Positions 46,231-55,566 of a DNA stretch of 64,000 bases are shown here, piece by piece. The DNA is from Lachnospiraceae bacterium (GTDB lineage: Bacteria; Bacillota; Clostridia; Lachnospirales; Lachnospiraceae), in assembly GCA_910574195.1 (NCBI GenBank), contig CAJTBF010000005.1:124001-188000 (forward strand). The letters run 5' to 3'. A program made the translations under genes and the position numbers. The notes under the pieces are model-generated. The model was not told the origin of the DNA, made no database searches, and was given only the letters and a program-made list of their open reading frames with translations. Each line of letters opens with the position of its first letter. The first letter of the stretch is position 1.

Positions 46231-46258
46231 AAAATCCCCCGTAGCTTGCTACGGGGGA
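46231..46258 (-). terminator. terminator of the cell wall hydrolase gene
   Basis: CCCCCGTAG (46236-46244) and CTACGGGGG (46249-46257) form a tight stem. On the minus strand it is followed by ATTTTG, a short U-run. Confidence 0.6.
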
Positions 46259-46293
46259 AAAATTTAATTTCTGTGAATATCTGCCGGCGACCT

Positions 46294-47430
46294 TTACCAT
46301 GAGGGGAAAAACAGGTTATTCCCTACATTCACTCCCGGGCGGCTGGTAGAGCCTGCATAGAGGAAATAATAACAATCGGCCACTGCTGCAAGCCTTGCAC
46401 CATTCAAAGCGTCCTGCGCCACCTGGTAGGATAAAGAAGTGGGGCCTCTGGAAATCACAGAGTCCAGACGTCCTGTCCAGACGGGTTCAAATTGTCCGCT
46501 GGCATATACCACACCGCTGATGGAGCTTGGGAAAAGCGGGCTGTTGACACGATTCATAATTACGGTTGCAACAGCTAAGAGGGAATCATAATTCTGGTGC
46601 GCTTCGCACTCCAGAATCGCTGCAAAAATATCCAGTTCGCTGCCGGATACGCTGGTTGCGCCGCCGTTGACCACGGTACTGTCATATCCGCCGCCGGAAG
46701 GAGCCGTTGTTCCGTCGGTATTACCATTATTATTGTTAGCGGCCTCCTGCGCCGCCGCTGCTTCCGCTGCCGCCTGTGCTTCCGCCGCCCGGCGCGCTTC
46801 CTCTGCCCGGCGTGCTTCTTCCGCCTTCATCTGCTGTAACTGTGCCGTAAAGGCAGCAAGATCAGTGGAAGTTGCCTCGGCCGTTGCCTGCAGTTCTGTA
46901 TGGCGGCTTTCCAGTTCTGCCTGCAGATCGGACAGCGAAGTCTGCTGATCCACCAGAGTCTGTTTCTGCTCGGCGATGCCTCTCTGGATGTCTCTTAATT
47001 CCTCCAGCATATTGCGGTCATAATCACTGATATTCTGAATAAATTCCGCCTTATTCAGAAAATCGGACATATTTTCTGCCGAAAACAGCATCTCCAATAG
47101 GGAAGTATTCCCGAATTCGTACATATATTTGATACGTGATTTCATATCTTCGTACTGGCGGGCTTCATTCTCTTCCGCAACGGTGAGGGAATCCTGGGTA
47201 CGGAGAATCTCGCCGTTCAGGATCTCTACCTGCATCTCTGTGGCAGAGATCTGATTGCTGATATCAAGCATCTCCTGATTGATTCCGCTTAACTGACTGC
47301 GCAGTTCGCTGGTCTTACCTTCAAGGTCCGAGATTTCCGTTGCCTGCACGGGAAAAAAGGGAAAGACCATGGACAAAGCGCAGATCAACACAAGCCCTGC
47401 CTGTATCCTGCATTTTTTATGCAATTTCAT
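46294..47430 (-). CDS. secreted cell wall hydrolase with coiled-coil N-terminus (SleB-type)
   Basis: The 378-residue protein has a signal peptide (about 1-30, ending VQATE). A PcsB/CwlO-like coiled coil follows (about 32-240, with LEGKTSELRSQLSGINQ), then an Ala-rich and Asn/Gly-rich linker. The C-terminal cell wall hydrolase domain resembles SleB (about 270-378: LDIFAAILECEAHQNYDSLL, VATVIMNRVNSP, VYASGQFEPVW). SleB enzymes act in spore germination and related ones in vegetative walls. The coiled coil suggests control by a membrane partner such as FtsEX. The start at 47430 follows AGAAAGGAAT. Confidence 0.88.
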   Translation of the reverse strand: MKLHKKCRIQAGLVLICALSMVFPFFPVQATEISDLEGKTSELRSQLSGINQEMLDISNQISATEMQVEILNGEILRTQDSLTVAEENEARQYEDMKSRIKYMYEFGNTSLLEMLFSAENMSDFLNKAEFIQNISDYDRNMLEELRDIQRGIAEQKQTLVDQQTSLSDLQAELESRHTELQATAEATSTDLAAFTAQLQQMKAEEARRAEEARRAAEAQAAAEAAAAQEAANNNNGNTDGTTAPSGGGYDSTVVNGGATSVSGSELDIFAAILECEAHQNYDSLLAVATVIMNRVNSPLFPSSISGVVYASGQFEPVWTGRLDSVISRGPTSLSYQVAQDALNGARLAAVADCYYFLYAGSTSRPGVNVGNNLFFPSW

Positions 47431-47478
47431 AAATTGAATTCCTTTCTGTCTATCTTTTCTCTAAAGATTCGCTTAAAT

Positions 47479-47520
47479 ATTATACTATAAATTGCGTAAT
47501 GAATCAAATTTTGTTAGAAT
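47479..47520. promoter_or_regulatory. overlapping divergent promoters
   Basis: The minus-strand promoter (-35 TTGATT 47502-47507, -10 TATAAT 47479-47484) and plus-strand promoter (-35 TTGCGT 47492-47497, -10 TAGAAT 47515-47520) both have 17-bp spacers. Their -35 elements interleave, so polymerase cannot occupy both at once. Confidence 0.55.
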
Positions 47521-47583
47521 AAAATAAAAAGCGAGAATGAATCTTCGAAGTATTTATTATATCATATGATGAAGGAGAAAACA

Positions 47584-48408
47584 ATGCATCAGATAAAAAT
47601 GATCGGTGTTGATTTGGACGGAACACTACTGACAACGAAAAAGGAGCTTACCTCTTATACAAAGCAGGTACTTACCGAGGCGATTGCACGGGGGATTATT
47701 GTGCTGGCCGCTACGGGCCGGCCGTATACCGGGATTCCGGAAGAATTCCGTACATTTCCGGGGATTCGGTATGCATTGACTTCCAATGGGGCACGGATTC
47801 TGGACACTTTGGAGCAGAAAGTATTGATTGAGCGATTGCTTCCTCTGGAAAGTGCAAAAAAGGCGTTGGAAATTCTGCAAAAATATGATACATTACAAGA
47901 GGTGTATTTTGACGGGCAGGGATATGCAGAGGCGGGAAAACTGGAGCAGATTGAAAGGTATCACCATAATCCGCATATGTGGGAATATGTCCGTAAGTCG
48001 AGAAAACCTGTTGTAAGCCTCTCAGAATTGGTTGCCGGGGAAAAAAGAGATATGGATAAGGTGCAGGGGTTGTTTGCCGATATGGAAGAACGTCAGCAGG
48101 CATGGGAGGAATTGGAACGGTGCGGGGATCTTCAGCTGGTTAGTTCTCTTGGATATAATATTGAGATTAATGCCGCAGGAGTAAATAAAGGTACCGGGCT
48201 TGTGGAATTAGGAAAATTGCTCGGGATTTGCAGAGAAGAGATCATGGCATTTGGAGACGGTGATAACGATATTGATATGCTCAGAGAAGTCGGTATCGGC
48301 GTGGCCATGGGGAATGCAGAAGAGCAGGTAAAAGAAGCGGCAGATTGCGTTACTGCGACAAACGATGAAGAAGGCGTAGCAATGGCAATTATAAAGTATA
48401 TGCAATAA
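47584..48408 (+). CDS. Cof-type HAD-superfamily phosphatase
   Basis: The 274-residue enzyme has HAD motif 1 GVDLDGTLLTTKKEL, motif 2 in ALTSNGARI, and motifs 3-4 in NKGTGLVELGKLLG and MAFGDGDNDIDMLREVGIGV. The large cap between motifs 2 and 3 is the Cof/type IIB kind. Such enzymes dephosphorylate sugar phosphates and flavin precursors with broad range. ATG 47584 follows AAGGAG. The in-frame ATG at 47566 lies before that site. Confidence 0.93.
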   Translation: MHQIKMIGVDLDGTLLTTKKELTSYTKQVLTEAIARGIIVLAATGRPYTGIPEEFRTFPGIRYALTSNGARILDTLEQKVLIERLLPLESAKKALEILQKYDTLQEVYFDGQGYAEAGKLEQIERYHHNPHMWEYVRKSRKPVVSLSELVAGEKRDMDKVQGLFADMEERQQAWEELERCGDLQLVSSLGYNIEINAAGVNKGTGLVELGKLLGICREEIMAFGDGDNDIDMLREVGIGVAMGNAEEQVKEAADCVTATNDEEGVAMAIIKYMQ

Positions 48409-48451
48409 AATAGAAAAACAGGGGAAGGCATAAGGTGACAGGAGGGAAATC

Positions 48452-49288
48452 ATGATAGAGGCAATAAAGATTATTATACTGGGAATTATAGAGGGGATTA
48501 CGGAATGGCTTCCGATCAGCAGCACCGGACATTTAATCCTGGTGGAAGAATTTGTGAAACTGGAATTAAGTGAAGCTTTTGTGGAGATGTTTAATGTGGT
48601 GATCCAGTTAGGGGCGATTCTGGCTGTGGTAGTGATTTATTTCCACAAGCTGAATCCATTTTCCTCACAGAAGACAGAAAAGCAAAAACTGATGACGATT
48701 CAACTGTGGGTAAAAGTAATTGTTGCCGCTGTACCGGCAGCAGTGATCGGTTTGTTGTTTGATGATTTTATTGAAGAACGTTTTATGAATGCTTATGTGG
48801 TGGCGGGGACTTTGATTTTTTATGGAATTCTGTTTATTGTGATTGAGAACTGGCATAAAAATACGCAGCCGAAAGTAACAAGACTCTCAAAACTTACGAT
48901 ACCGATGGTGCTGACGATTGGCGTTTTCCAGGTGCTTGCGCTGATTCCGGGAACGTCCCGTTCCGGTGCGACGATCATTGGTGCATTGCTGATCGGAACT
49001 GCAAGAAGCGTGGCGGCGGAGTTTACCTTCTTTTTGGGAATTCCGGTCATGTTTGGCGCCAGTTTTTTGAAGATTGTGAAGTTTTTTCTGGAAGGAGGCG
49101 GAATTACCTTGTCGGAGTTCTTCTTTCTTATGTTGGGATGCGGCGTATCCTTCGGAGTTTCCATTTTTGCAATTAAGTTTTTGATGCAGTATATTAAAAA
49201 CCATGATTTTAAGGTATTTGGATATTATCGGATTGTATTGGGTGTGATTGTGTTTGCATATTTTGGAATTTCAGCGATGCTTGCATAA
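48452..49288 (+). CDS. uppP: undecaprenyl-diphosphatase UppP (BacA)
   Basis: UppP recycles the undecaprenyl lipid carrier for peptidoglycan synthesis at the membrane. The 278 residues show both active-site motifs: GIIEGITEWLPISSTGHLI near the start and PGTSRSGATIIGALLIG in the middle, with about eight membrane helices. Extra copies give bacitracin tolerance in other bacteria. The start follows AGGAGGG. Confidence 0.96.
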   Translation: MIEAIKIIILGIIEGITEWLPISSTGHLILVEEFVKLELSEAFVEMFNVVIQLGAILAVVVIYFHKLNPFSSQKTEKQKLMTIQLWVKVIVAAVPAAVIGLLFDDFIEERFMNAYVVAGTLIFYGILFIVIENWHKNTQPKVTRLSKLTIPMVLTIGVFQVLALIPGTSRSGATIIGALLIGTARSVAAEFTFFLGIPVMFGASFLKIVKFFLEGGGITLSEFFFLMLGCGVSFGVSIFAIKFLMQYIKNHDFKVFGYYRIVLGVIVFAYFGISAMLA

Positions 49289-49302
49289 TTATTCATAATA
49301 TT

Positions 49303-49436
49303 TGTAACAGTTCAGCCTGTGGTTTCAATGTTACGCAAATCCAGCCTTAAAGTTTGCTTTCAGAAAAGGGCTGGATTCTTTGACTGATTTGTAGATTCTT
49401 ATTGGACTTTGAAGTAAGCGTAAAGTCCTGCCTTGA
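49303..49436 (-). repeat. family B block, rearranged copy
   Basis: It shares GTAACAGTTCAGCC and AATCCAGCC with 21131-21290, plus a stem GGACTTT with AAAGTCC and the module CTTTCAGAAAAGGGCTGGAT, which matches the other copy in the opposite orientation. It fills most of the 314-bp gap after uppP. Confidence 0.55.
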
Positions 49437-49538
49437 ACGGCTTTATCATTTTGTATAAAAATGAATAAAAGGGTTGAATTTTTACAAAAACGTGATAAAA
49501 TACAAAAGATAATGTGTATGTTTATACATGTTATTGTG

Positions 49539-49571
49539 TACAGAAAGATTGCCGGCGGCAGATTTTCTGTA
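49539..49571 (+). repeat. family C hairpin before the amino acid transporter
   Basis: TACAGAAAGATTGCC and GGCAGATTTTCTGTA pair around a short GCG loop with one or two mismatches. It ends about 30 bp before the start codon of the binding protein, as the glgC copy does for its gene. Confidence 0.6.
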
Positions 49572-49602
49572 TGATCTGAAAGAAAATATGGAGGAAAATA
49601 AA

Positions 49603-50373
49603 ATGAAAAAGAAATGGTTAGGCCTTATGGCAGCGGCAGTTTGTGTATTATCCATGGCGGCATGTGGTTCCAAAAACGAACCGGCGGCAGATTCAGGGGA
49701 AGGAGAGGAAAAAGGGACGATCGTAATGGCGACCAATGCAGAATTCCAGCCCTGGGAATATCATGAAGGAGATGATATTGTCGGGATTGATGCGGATATT
49801 GCGGCGGCGGTAGCAGAGAAACTGGGGATGGAATTGAAGATTGAAGATATGGCGTTTGATTCCATTATTCCGGCAGTGACAAGCGGAAAAGCAGACTTTG
49901 GTCTGGCAGGTATGACCGTGACTCCTAAGCGGGAGGAGAATGTCAATTTTTCCGATACATATGCAACCGCGACACAGGTGATCATTGTAAAAGAAGACAG
50001 TGAAATAGTAGGCCCGGATGATCTGACAGGAAAGACGGTGGGCGTGCAGCTTGGAACGACCGGAGATGTGTATGCAGACGATATTGAGGATGTCACAGTG
50101 GAGCGGTATAATAAGGGATTCGAGGCGGTACAGGCGTTGCTGCAGGATAAGATAGACGCTGTGGTCATTGATAACGAACCGGCGAAGGTATTTGTGGCAG
50201 AGAGTGAAGGGCTCAAAATTTTAGACGAAGCATTTACGGAAGAAGAATATGCGATGGCGATTGCAAAGGATAACGAGGAACTGCTGGAAAAAGTAAATAC
50301 AGCGCTGGCAGATCTGAAAGAGTCCGGAAAACTGGATGAGATCATTGCAAAGTATATCTCAGCGGATGAATAA
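49603..50373 (+). CDS. polar amino acid ABC transporter, lipoprotein binding protein
   Basis: The 256-residue protein starts with a lipoprotein signal (MKKKWLGLMAAAVCVLSMAA followed by the lipid-bearing Cys). The family 3 binding fold follows: IVMATNAEFQPWEYHEGDDI, GIDADIAAAVAEKLGM, SGKADFGLAGMTVTPKREEN. It captures an amino acid and delivers it to the permease encoded next. The ligand (glutamine, histidine, cystine or another) cannot be told by eye. ATG 49603 follows GGAGG. Confidence 0.94.
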   Translation: MKKKWLGLMAAAVCVLSMAACGSKNEPAADSGEGEEKGTIVMATNAEFQPWEYHEGDDIVGIDADIAAAVAEKLGMELKIEDMAFDSIIPAVTSGKADFGLAGMTVTPKREENVNFSDTYATATQVIIVKEDSEIVGPDDLTGKTVGVQLGTTGDVYADDIEDVTVERYNKGFEAVQALLQDKIDAVVIDNEPAKVFVAESEGLKILDEAFTEEEYAMAIAKDNEELLEKVNTALADLKESGKLDEIIAKYISADE

Positions 50374-50451
50374 TCGGAAGAACGAGAACTGTAACAAAGT
50401 GGTGATTCTGTTACAGGACGAGATTCTGTGAAGACAGGCAGCAATAGTAGT

Positions 50452-50501
50452 ATCCCGATGTGGGACAAGGGAGGGTTTTCCCTTTTGTCCTGCATCGGGA
50501 T
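50452..50501 (+). other. long hairpin between binding protein and permease genes
   Basis: ATCCCGATG (50452-50460) pairs with CATCGGGAT (50493-50501), enclosing GGGACAAGGG with CCCTTTTGTCC. There is no U-run. Such stems often protect the abundant binding protein mRNA while giving less permease. Confidence 0.6.
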
Positions 50502-50587
50502 TGCTTGGTATTAGAACGGCTGTTGATCGATGAATTTCACAGGGAGATTTTGAGAGTAGAAGAGACGAAAAATGAGGATAGAGGCAT

Positions 50588-51280
50588 ATGTTGCAGACAT
50601 TTCAGAAAAAGTTTTACACTAATTTTATAGAAGACGACCGATGGAAATATATATGGGAAGGACTTGGCGTGACACTGCAGGTGACGCTTTTTGCGGTCCT
50701 TCTGGGGATTGTCATCGGTTTTTTGATCGCAGTTGTACGATCTACTTATGATAAGACGGGCAAGTTAAAAGTTTTGAATTTGATTTGTAATGTTTATTTG
50801 ACAGTCATCCGGGGAACCCCTGTTGTCGTACAGCTTCTGATCATTTATTTTGTGATTTTCGGCAGTGTAAATATCAGTAAAATTCCGGTTGCGATTATGG
50901 CGTTTGGAATCAATTCCGGCGCTTACGTGGCGGAGATCTTCCGCTCCGGGATTATGTCCATTGATAACGGACAGTTCGAGGCCGGACGAAGTCTGGGATT
51001 CAGCTATGCGCAGACCATGGTGTACATTGTGATGCCGCAGGCGTTTAAAAATGTACTTCCGGCGTTGGGAAATGAATTTATTGTACTTCTGAAAGAAACT
51101 TCGGTGTCCGGTTATATTGCACTGCAGGATCTTACCAAAGGCGGGGATATTATCCGAAGCCGTACTTATGATGCACTGATGCCTCTCCTTGCGGTGGCAT
51201 TGATCTATTTGATTATGGTAATCGTATTTACAAAATTGGTCAATATTCTGGAGAGGAGGCTGAGAAACAGTGAGCACTAA
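50588..51280 (+). CDS. polar amino acid ABC transporter permease
   Basis: The 230-residue permease is of the HisM/GlnP family: [40 protein letters not shown], and the coupling motif [20 protein letters not shown] with the following [15 protein letters not shown]. It has five or six helices. It overlaps the ATPase gene by 11 bp. A single permease of this type probably forms a homodimer. Confidence 0.95.
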   Translation: MLQTFQKKFYTNFIEDDRWKYIWEGLGVTLQVTLFAVLLGIVIGFLIAVVRSTYDKTGKLKVLNLICNVYLTVIRGTPVVVQLLIIYFVIFGSVNISKIPVAIMAFGINSGAYVAEIFRSGIMSIDNGQFEAGRSLGFSYAQTMVYIVMPQAFKNVLPALGNEFIVLLKETSVSGYIALQDLTKGGDIIRSRTYDALMPLLAVALIYLIMVIVFTKLVNILERRLRNSEH

Positions 51281-52016
51281 TGGAGATGTTCTGATTCAGG
51301 TAAAAGAAGTACATAAGATTTTCCATGACAGTCTGCATGCCCTGAATGGTGTTTCGGAAGAAATTTTGCGTGGAGAAGTGGTCGTGATTGTCGGTCCCTC
51401 CGGTTCCGGAAAATCTACATTTTTGCGTTCTCTGAATCTTCTGGAGGTTCCCACAACCGGTAAGATTTTCTTTGAAGGCGTGGACATTACCGAAAAACAG
51501 ACGGATATTGACAAACACCGGCAGAAAATGGGCATGGTGTTTCAGCATTTTAATCTGTTTCCGCATAAAACAATTCTGGAAAATATTACACTTGCACCTA
51601 TCAAGCTGCTGAAGAAGAGTAAGGAAGAAGCAGAAAAGCAGGCGATGCAGCTTTTGAAGCAAGTAGGACTGGAAGAAAAAGCGGCTTCCTATCCTTCACA
51701 GTTATCCGGCGGGCAGAAACAGCGGATTGCGATTGTGCGTTCTCTGGCGATGGAGCCGGATGTGATGCTATTTGATGAACCTACCTCTGCGCTGGATCCG
51801 GAGATGGTCGGAGAAGTATTGGAATTAATGAAAAAGTTAGCGCATGACGGGATGACGATGGTGGTTGTGACGCATGAAATGGGATTTGCGAAGGAGGTTG
51901 CCACCAGAGTATTATTTATGGATGAAGGTCAGATCAAGGAACAGGGCAGACCGGAAGAGTTTTTCGAGAATCCGAAAGATCCAAGGCTGCAGGAATTTTT
52001 GTCGAAAATTTTATGA
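51270..52016 (+). CDS. polar amino acid ABC transporter ATPase, GlnQ-like
   Basis: The 248-residue ATPase has Walker [12 protein letters not shown], signature [15 protein letters not shown], Walker [21 protein letters not shown] and the switch H in [11 protein letters not shown]. These are typical of the amino acid importer subfamily. The start is GTG 51270 inside the permease gene, after GGAGAGGAGG. Confidence 0.96.
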   Translation: MSTNGDVLIQVKEVHKIFHDSLHALNGVSEEILRGEVVVIVGPSGSGKSTFLRSLNLLEVPTTGKIFFEGVDITEKQTDIDKHRQKMGMVFQHFNLFPHKTILENITLAPIKLLKKSKEEAEKQAMQLLKQVGLEEKAASYPSQLSGGQKQRIAIVRSLAMEPDVMLFDEPTSALDPEMVGEVLELMKKLAHDGMTMVVVTHEMGFAKEVATRVLFMDEGQIKEQGRPEEFFENPKDPRLQEFLSKIL

Positions 52017-52028
52017 GTGCGGATGAGA

Positions 52029-52068
52029 CAGAGTCGGACTGCCGGCAAGGTAGACCGGCTCTGCTTTT
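52029..52068 (+). terminator. terminator of the amino acid importer operon
   Basis: CAGAGTCGG (52029-52037) pairs with CCGGCTCTG (52055-52063) with one G-U pair, followed by CTTTTG. Confidence 0.6.
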
Positions 52069-52162
52069 GTATGCTATGCTTTGTTGGAAAAAAGCAATTG
52101 TCCGTCAGGACAGTTGTGGAGATTCTGCCGGTCAGGACACGGCGGTGGGAAGGAGTTGAAAG

Positions 52163-53881
52163 ATGAGATATGAAAGAATAAAAAAGGCAATTTTCCTGGA
52201 GCGGCCGAATCGGTTTCTGGCATATGCCGAACTGGCGGGGAAAAAAGAGGTGGTTCATGTAAAGAATACGGGAAGATGCGCGGAGCTGCTTCAACCGGGA
52301 GTTTCCATCTATGTACAGGAGAGTGACAATCCTTCCCGAAAAACGAAATGGGATCTGATCGCGGTAAGGAAGGGGGAACGGCTGGTGAATCTGGATTCCC
52401 AGGCTCCCAATCAGGTAGTACAGGAATGGATTGAGGCCGGAAATCTGGCGCCGGATGTGTGCGGCATCAGGCCGGAGACGACTTATGGGAATTCCCGGTT
52501 TGATCTGTATGTGAAGGCGCCCGGGCGAAAAATTTTTATTGAGGTAAAGGGAGTCACTCTGGAAGAGGATGGAGCAGTACGATTTCCTGATGCGCCAAGT
52601 GAACGGGCGGTGAAGCATCTGGAGGAATTGCAAAAGGCCGTAAAGGACGGGTATGAGGCATATGTGTTTTTTGTAATTCAGATGAAAGGAGTCCGGTACT
52701 TTACCCCCAATGCGGATACACATCCTGCGTTTTGTAAGGCGTTGAAACAGGCAAAAGTGGGAGGTGTACATATTTTGGCTTATGACTGTCATATCACAAG
52801 GGACAGCATTCAGATAGGGGATGCGGTTCCCGTTGTGCTGGAGAGTCCGAAGTTATGGGAGATTGTAGAACCGTTGGTGGGCTGGTATCGGAAAAATAAG
52901 CGGGACCTTCCCTGGAGAAAAACAAAAGACGCCTATCGGATCTGGGTATCGGAGATCATGCTGCAGCAAACCAGGGTGGAGGCGGTAAAGCCATATTATG
53001 AACGTTTTCTGCAGGCCTTTCCTACGGTTTCGGATCTGGCAGAAGCGCCGGAAGATCGTTTGATGAAACTGTGGGAAGGGCTGGGATACTATAATCGGGT
53101 ACGGAATATGCAGAAAGCAGCAAAGCAGGTTGTGGATGAATACCAGGGAGAATTTCCGCATACATATGATACAATTCGTTCCTTGTGCGGAATCGGGAAT
53201 TATACAGCAGGTGCAGTCAGCTCATTTGCTTATGGAATTGCAAAGCCAGCCGTAGATGGAAACGTACTGCGGGTGTTGTCACGGCTTCTTGCCAGTGAGG
53301 AAGATATTATGAAAGCCGGTGTGCGTTCCTGGATGGAATGTGCGCTGGAAGAGGTGATTCCGAAAGATGCAGCCTCTGATTTTAACCAGGCATTGATTGA
53401 ACTGGGGGCGTTGATCTGTGTACCGAACGGAGCGCCGGATTGCGGGAACTGTCCGGTGGCGTCGATGTGCATGGCAAGAGAGCAGGGAATGCAGACGGTG
53501 CTTCCGGTGAAGAAGAAAGCGAAGGAGAGAAGGATCGAAAAACGGACGGTACTTGTTTTTAAAGATGATCAGACCATTGCCATTCGAAAACGTCCGGCGA
53601 AGGGATTGCTTGCCGGTTTGTATGAACTGCCAAATGTGGAAGGACATTTGACGGAGGATGAAGTCATTGCCTACGGGAAATCCATAGGACTGTTTCCGGT
53701 TCGCGTGAAGAGGCTAAAAGACGCGAAACACATTTTCAGTCATGTAGAGTGGCATATGCGAGGATACGAAATGATTGTGGATGAATTGGAAAAAAGCTGC
53801 AATGCGGAAATGATTTTTGCGGGACAAAAAGATCTGGAAAATCGATACTCCATTCCTTCCGCATTCGATGCGTATCTGTAA
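52163..53881 (+). CDS. fusion of SfsA nuclease-like domain and adenine glycosylase MutY
   Basis: One unbroken 572-residue frame joins two proteins. Residues 1 to about 228 are SfsA (FLERPNRFLAYAELAGKKEV, NTGRCAELLQPG, FIEVKGVTLEEDGAVRFPDA). The DNA repair glycosylase MutY starts at about 233 (KNKRDLPWRKTKDAYRIWVS, catalytic Glu in EIMLQQTRVEA, LCGIGNYTAGAVSSF, Asp in VDGNVLRVL). Its four iron-sulfur cysteines (CVPNGAPDCGNCPVASMC) show seven residues between the first pair, against six in E. coli. A NUDIX-like 8-oxoG recognition domain ends it. MutY removes A opposite 8-oxoG. There is no linker and no start codon with a ribosome binding site at the junction. Confidence 0.93.
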   Translation: MRYERIKKAIFLERPNRFLAYAELAGKKEVVHVKNTGRCAELLQPGVSIYVQESDNPSRKTKWDLIAVRKGERLVNLDSQAPNQVVQEWIEAGNLAPDVCGIRPETTYGNSRFDLYVKAPGRKIFIEVKGVTLEEDGAVRFPDAPSERAVKHLEELQKAVKDGYEAYVFFVIQMKGVRYFTPNADTHPAFCKALKQAKVGGVHILAYDCHITRDSIQIGDAVPVVLESPKLWEIVEPLVGWYRKNKRDLPWRKTKDAYRIWVSEIMLQQTRVEAVKPYYERFLQAFPTVSDLAEAPEDRLMKLWEGLGYYNRVRNMQKAAKQVVDEYQGEFPHTYDTIRSLCGIGNYTAGAVSSFAYGIAKPAVDGNVLRVLSRLLASEEDIMKAGVRSWMECALEEVIPKDAASDFNQALIELGALICVPNGAPDCGNCPVASMCMAREQGMQTVLPVKKKAKERRIEKRTVLVFKDDQTIAIRKRPAKGLLAGLYELPNVEGHLTEDEVIAYGKSIGLFPVRVKRLKDAKHIFSHVEWHMRGYEMIVDELEKSCNAEMIFAGQKDLENRYSIPSAFDAYL

Positions 53882-53963
53882 CGGCTCATCTTAGAAGAGA
53901 ATGAAATTTGCAGGATATTTGCAGTTATGATATACTGGAAAAGATAGAAGGAGGGTAACGAAC

Positions 53964-54566
53964 ATGGAGGAGAAAGTGGAGTTATCCAGACAACAGCAGA
54001 AATCAAAAGAGACAAAAGAACGGATTTTTCAGGCGGCAAAACATATTTTGCAAAAGAAGGGATACGAGGAGCTTTCCATCAAAAATATCTGTGAAGAGGC
54101 CGGTGTGTCCAATGGCAGTTTTTACCATCATTTTAAAACGAAGGATGATCTGCTTTCCTACTATATAGAAGAACAGCCGAGTATTGATCCGGGCCTGCTG
54201 GAGATGCCGGTGAATCGCGAGGAAGCCAAGCAGACCATTATTCAGGTATATCTGCATTACGCGAAGTATTGTAAGGATTTGGGAGTCGAATTTATGTCGG
54301 GATACTATAATCCAAGGAATCAGGCATTGAATGCAGTGATCCGGACAGAGCGTCCCTATCCGATCGTAACCGTGCAGACTTATGTGGAAAAAGCGGTGGC
54401 AGCAGGAATCATCCATTTGAATATAGAGATTCCGGCATTTACGACAGACATTCGGATGATTGTGATTGGAAATGTTTTTGAATGGTGTCTGCGAAATGGA
54501 GAAACAGACTTTGAGGGGAATATGAGGCGGTCTCTTGGAAAATACCTGGACAGTACAATAGAATAG
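53964..54566 (+). CDS. TetR-family regulator before the lipid kinase gene
   Basis: The 200-residue protein has KETKERIFQAAKHILQKKG, then SIKNICEEAGVSNGSFYHHFKTK, the standard TetR DNA-binding domain. A helical C-terminal domain follows. AAGGAGG precedes the start. Ten bases separate it from the kinase gene, so both are probably on one mRNA. The target is not visible. Confidence 0.92.
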   Translation: MEEKVELSRQQQKSKETKERIFQAAKHILQKKGYEELSIKNICEEAGVSNGSFYHHFKTKDDLLSYYIEEQPSIDPGLLEMPVNREEAKQTIIQVYLHYAKYCKDLGVEFMSGYYNPRNQALNAVIRTERPYPIVTVQTYVEKAVAAGIIHLNIEIPAFTTDIRMIVIGNVFEWCLRNGETDFEGNMRRSLGKYLDSTIE

Positions 54567-54576
54567 AGGGAAAAAG

Positions 54577-55500
54577 GTGCACTATACATTTATTGTAAAT
54601 CCGAAATCCCGCTCCGGCCGTGGAGAGATGGTTTGGAGAATGGTAGAACCGGAATTAAAAAAACAGAGAATAGATTATGAAGTATACTACACGAAGTACG
54701 AGGCACATGCAACGGAGATTGCCGAGGGGATAACGGCGGACGGAAAAGAACATTTGCTGGTGGTCGTGGGAGGAGACGGTACCATCAATGAAGTGGTAGA
54801 TGGAATTCGGAATTATGCGAAAGTAATTTTGGGGTATATTCCGACCGGTTCTGGGAATGATTTTACAAGAGTTCTTCATTTACCGACGGAACCTTATGCG
54901 GCCCTGCATCAGATCCTTCATGGGAAGACAAAAGTGCAGATGGATGTGGGATGTCTGCATTTTGCGGGAAAGAAGCGGCGCTTTGCGATCAGCACGGGGA
55001 TTGGATTTGATGCGGATGTCTGTCATGTGGCGGCGGTATCGAAGCTGAAACGACGATTGAATAAGGTTGGATTGGGAAAATTGACGTATCTGTTCATTGC
55101 ATTATACCGTCTTTTGGCGGAACGTCCGGCGGGAGTGGAGATTACACTGGAAGGAAAAGAAACACATCATTTTATAGATACCTATTTTGTGGCGGTCATG
55201 AATCATCCTTATGAAGGAGGCGGTTTCTTTTTCTGCCCTGAAGCAAAAATTAATGATGGGAAGTTGGATGTAATCGTCGCTTCCGGGCTGCCAAAATGGA
55301 AGATTCTTCTGCTTTTGCCAACAGCTTTTAAAGGAAAACATATAAAATACAAAGGGATCTCTATTTACCAATGCAAAGAGATTTCTATCAAAACAGACAG
55401 AGTACGTCCGGTTCATACAGATGGAGAACCGGTTGCCGTGGAACAGGAGATTTGGGTGAATGTGGAGGCAGAACAGTTATCAGTGCTCTGTGATGGTTAA
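54577..55500 (+). CDS. diacylglycerol kinase-family lipid kinase
   Basis: The 307-residue enzyme belongs to the YegS/DgkB family of soluble lipid kinases. FIVNPKSRSGRG at the start, VVGGDGTINEVVDGI, the GYIPTGSGNDFTRVL motif and the late DGEPV (TDGEPVAVEQ) are present. These phosphorylate diacylglycerol or related lipids and recycle them into phospholipid. GTG 54577 is the start (GAGGGAAAAAG before it). Confidence 0.94.
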   Translation: MHYTFIVNPKSRSGRGEMVWRMVEPELKKQRIDYEVYYTKYEAHATEIAEGITADGKEHLLVVVGGDGTINEVVDGIRNYAKVILGYIPTGSGNDFTRVLHLPTEPYAALHQILHGKTKVQMDVGCLHFAGKKRRFAISTGIGFDADVCHVAAVSKLKRRLNKVGLGKLTYLFIALYRLLAERPAGVEITLEGKETHHFIDTYFVAVMNHPYEGGGFFFCPEAKINDGKLDVIVASGLPKWKILLLLPTAFKGKHIKYKGISIYQCKEISIKTDRVRPVHTDGEPVAVEQEIWVNVEAEQLSVLCDG

Positions 55501-55537
55501 GGATTTCGAAAGATTTGTAAATGTTTTATGAACATTC

Positions 55538-55566
55538 TTGTTGTCAGAATAAATTCGTGCTATAAT
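55538..55566 (+). promoter_or_regulatory. promoter of the PAP2 protein gene
   Basis: An extended -10 (TGC-TATAAT, 55558-55566) lies 17 bp after a weak -35 TTGTTG (55538-55543). It gives a leader of about 220 nt (55573-55794). I found no obvious conserved structure or real gene in that leader. Confidence 0.5.
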
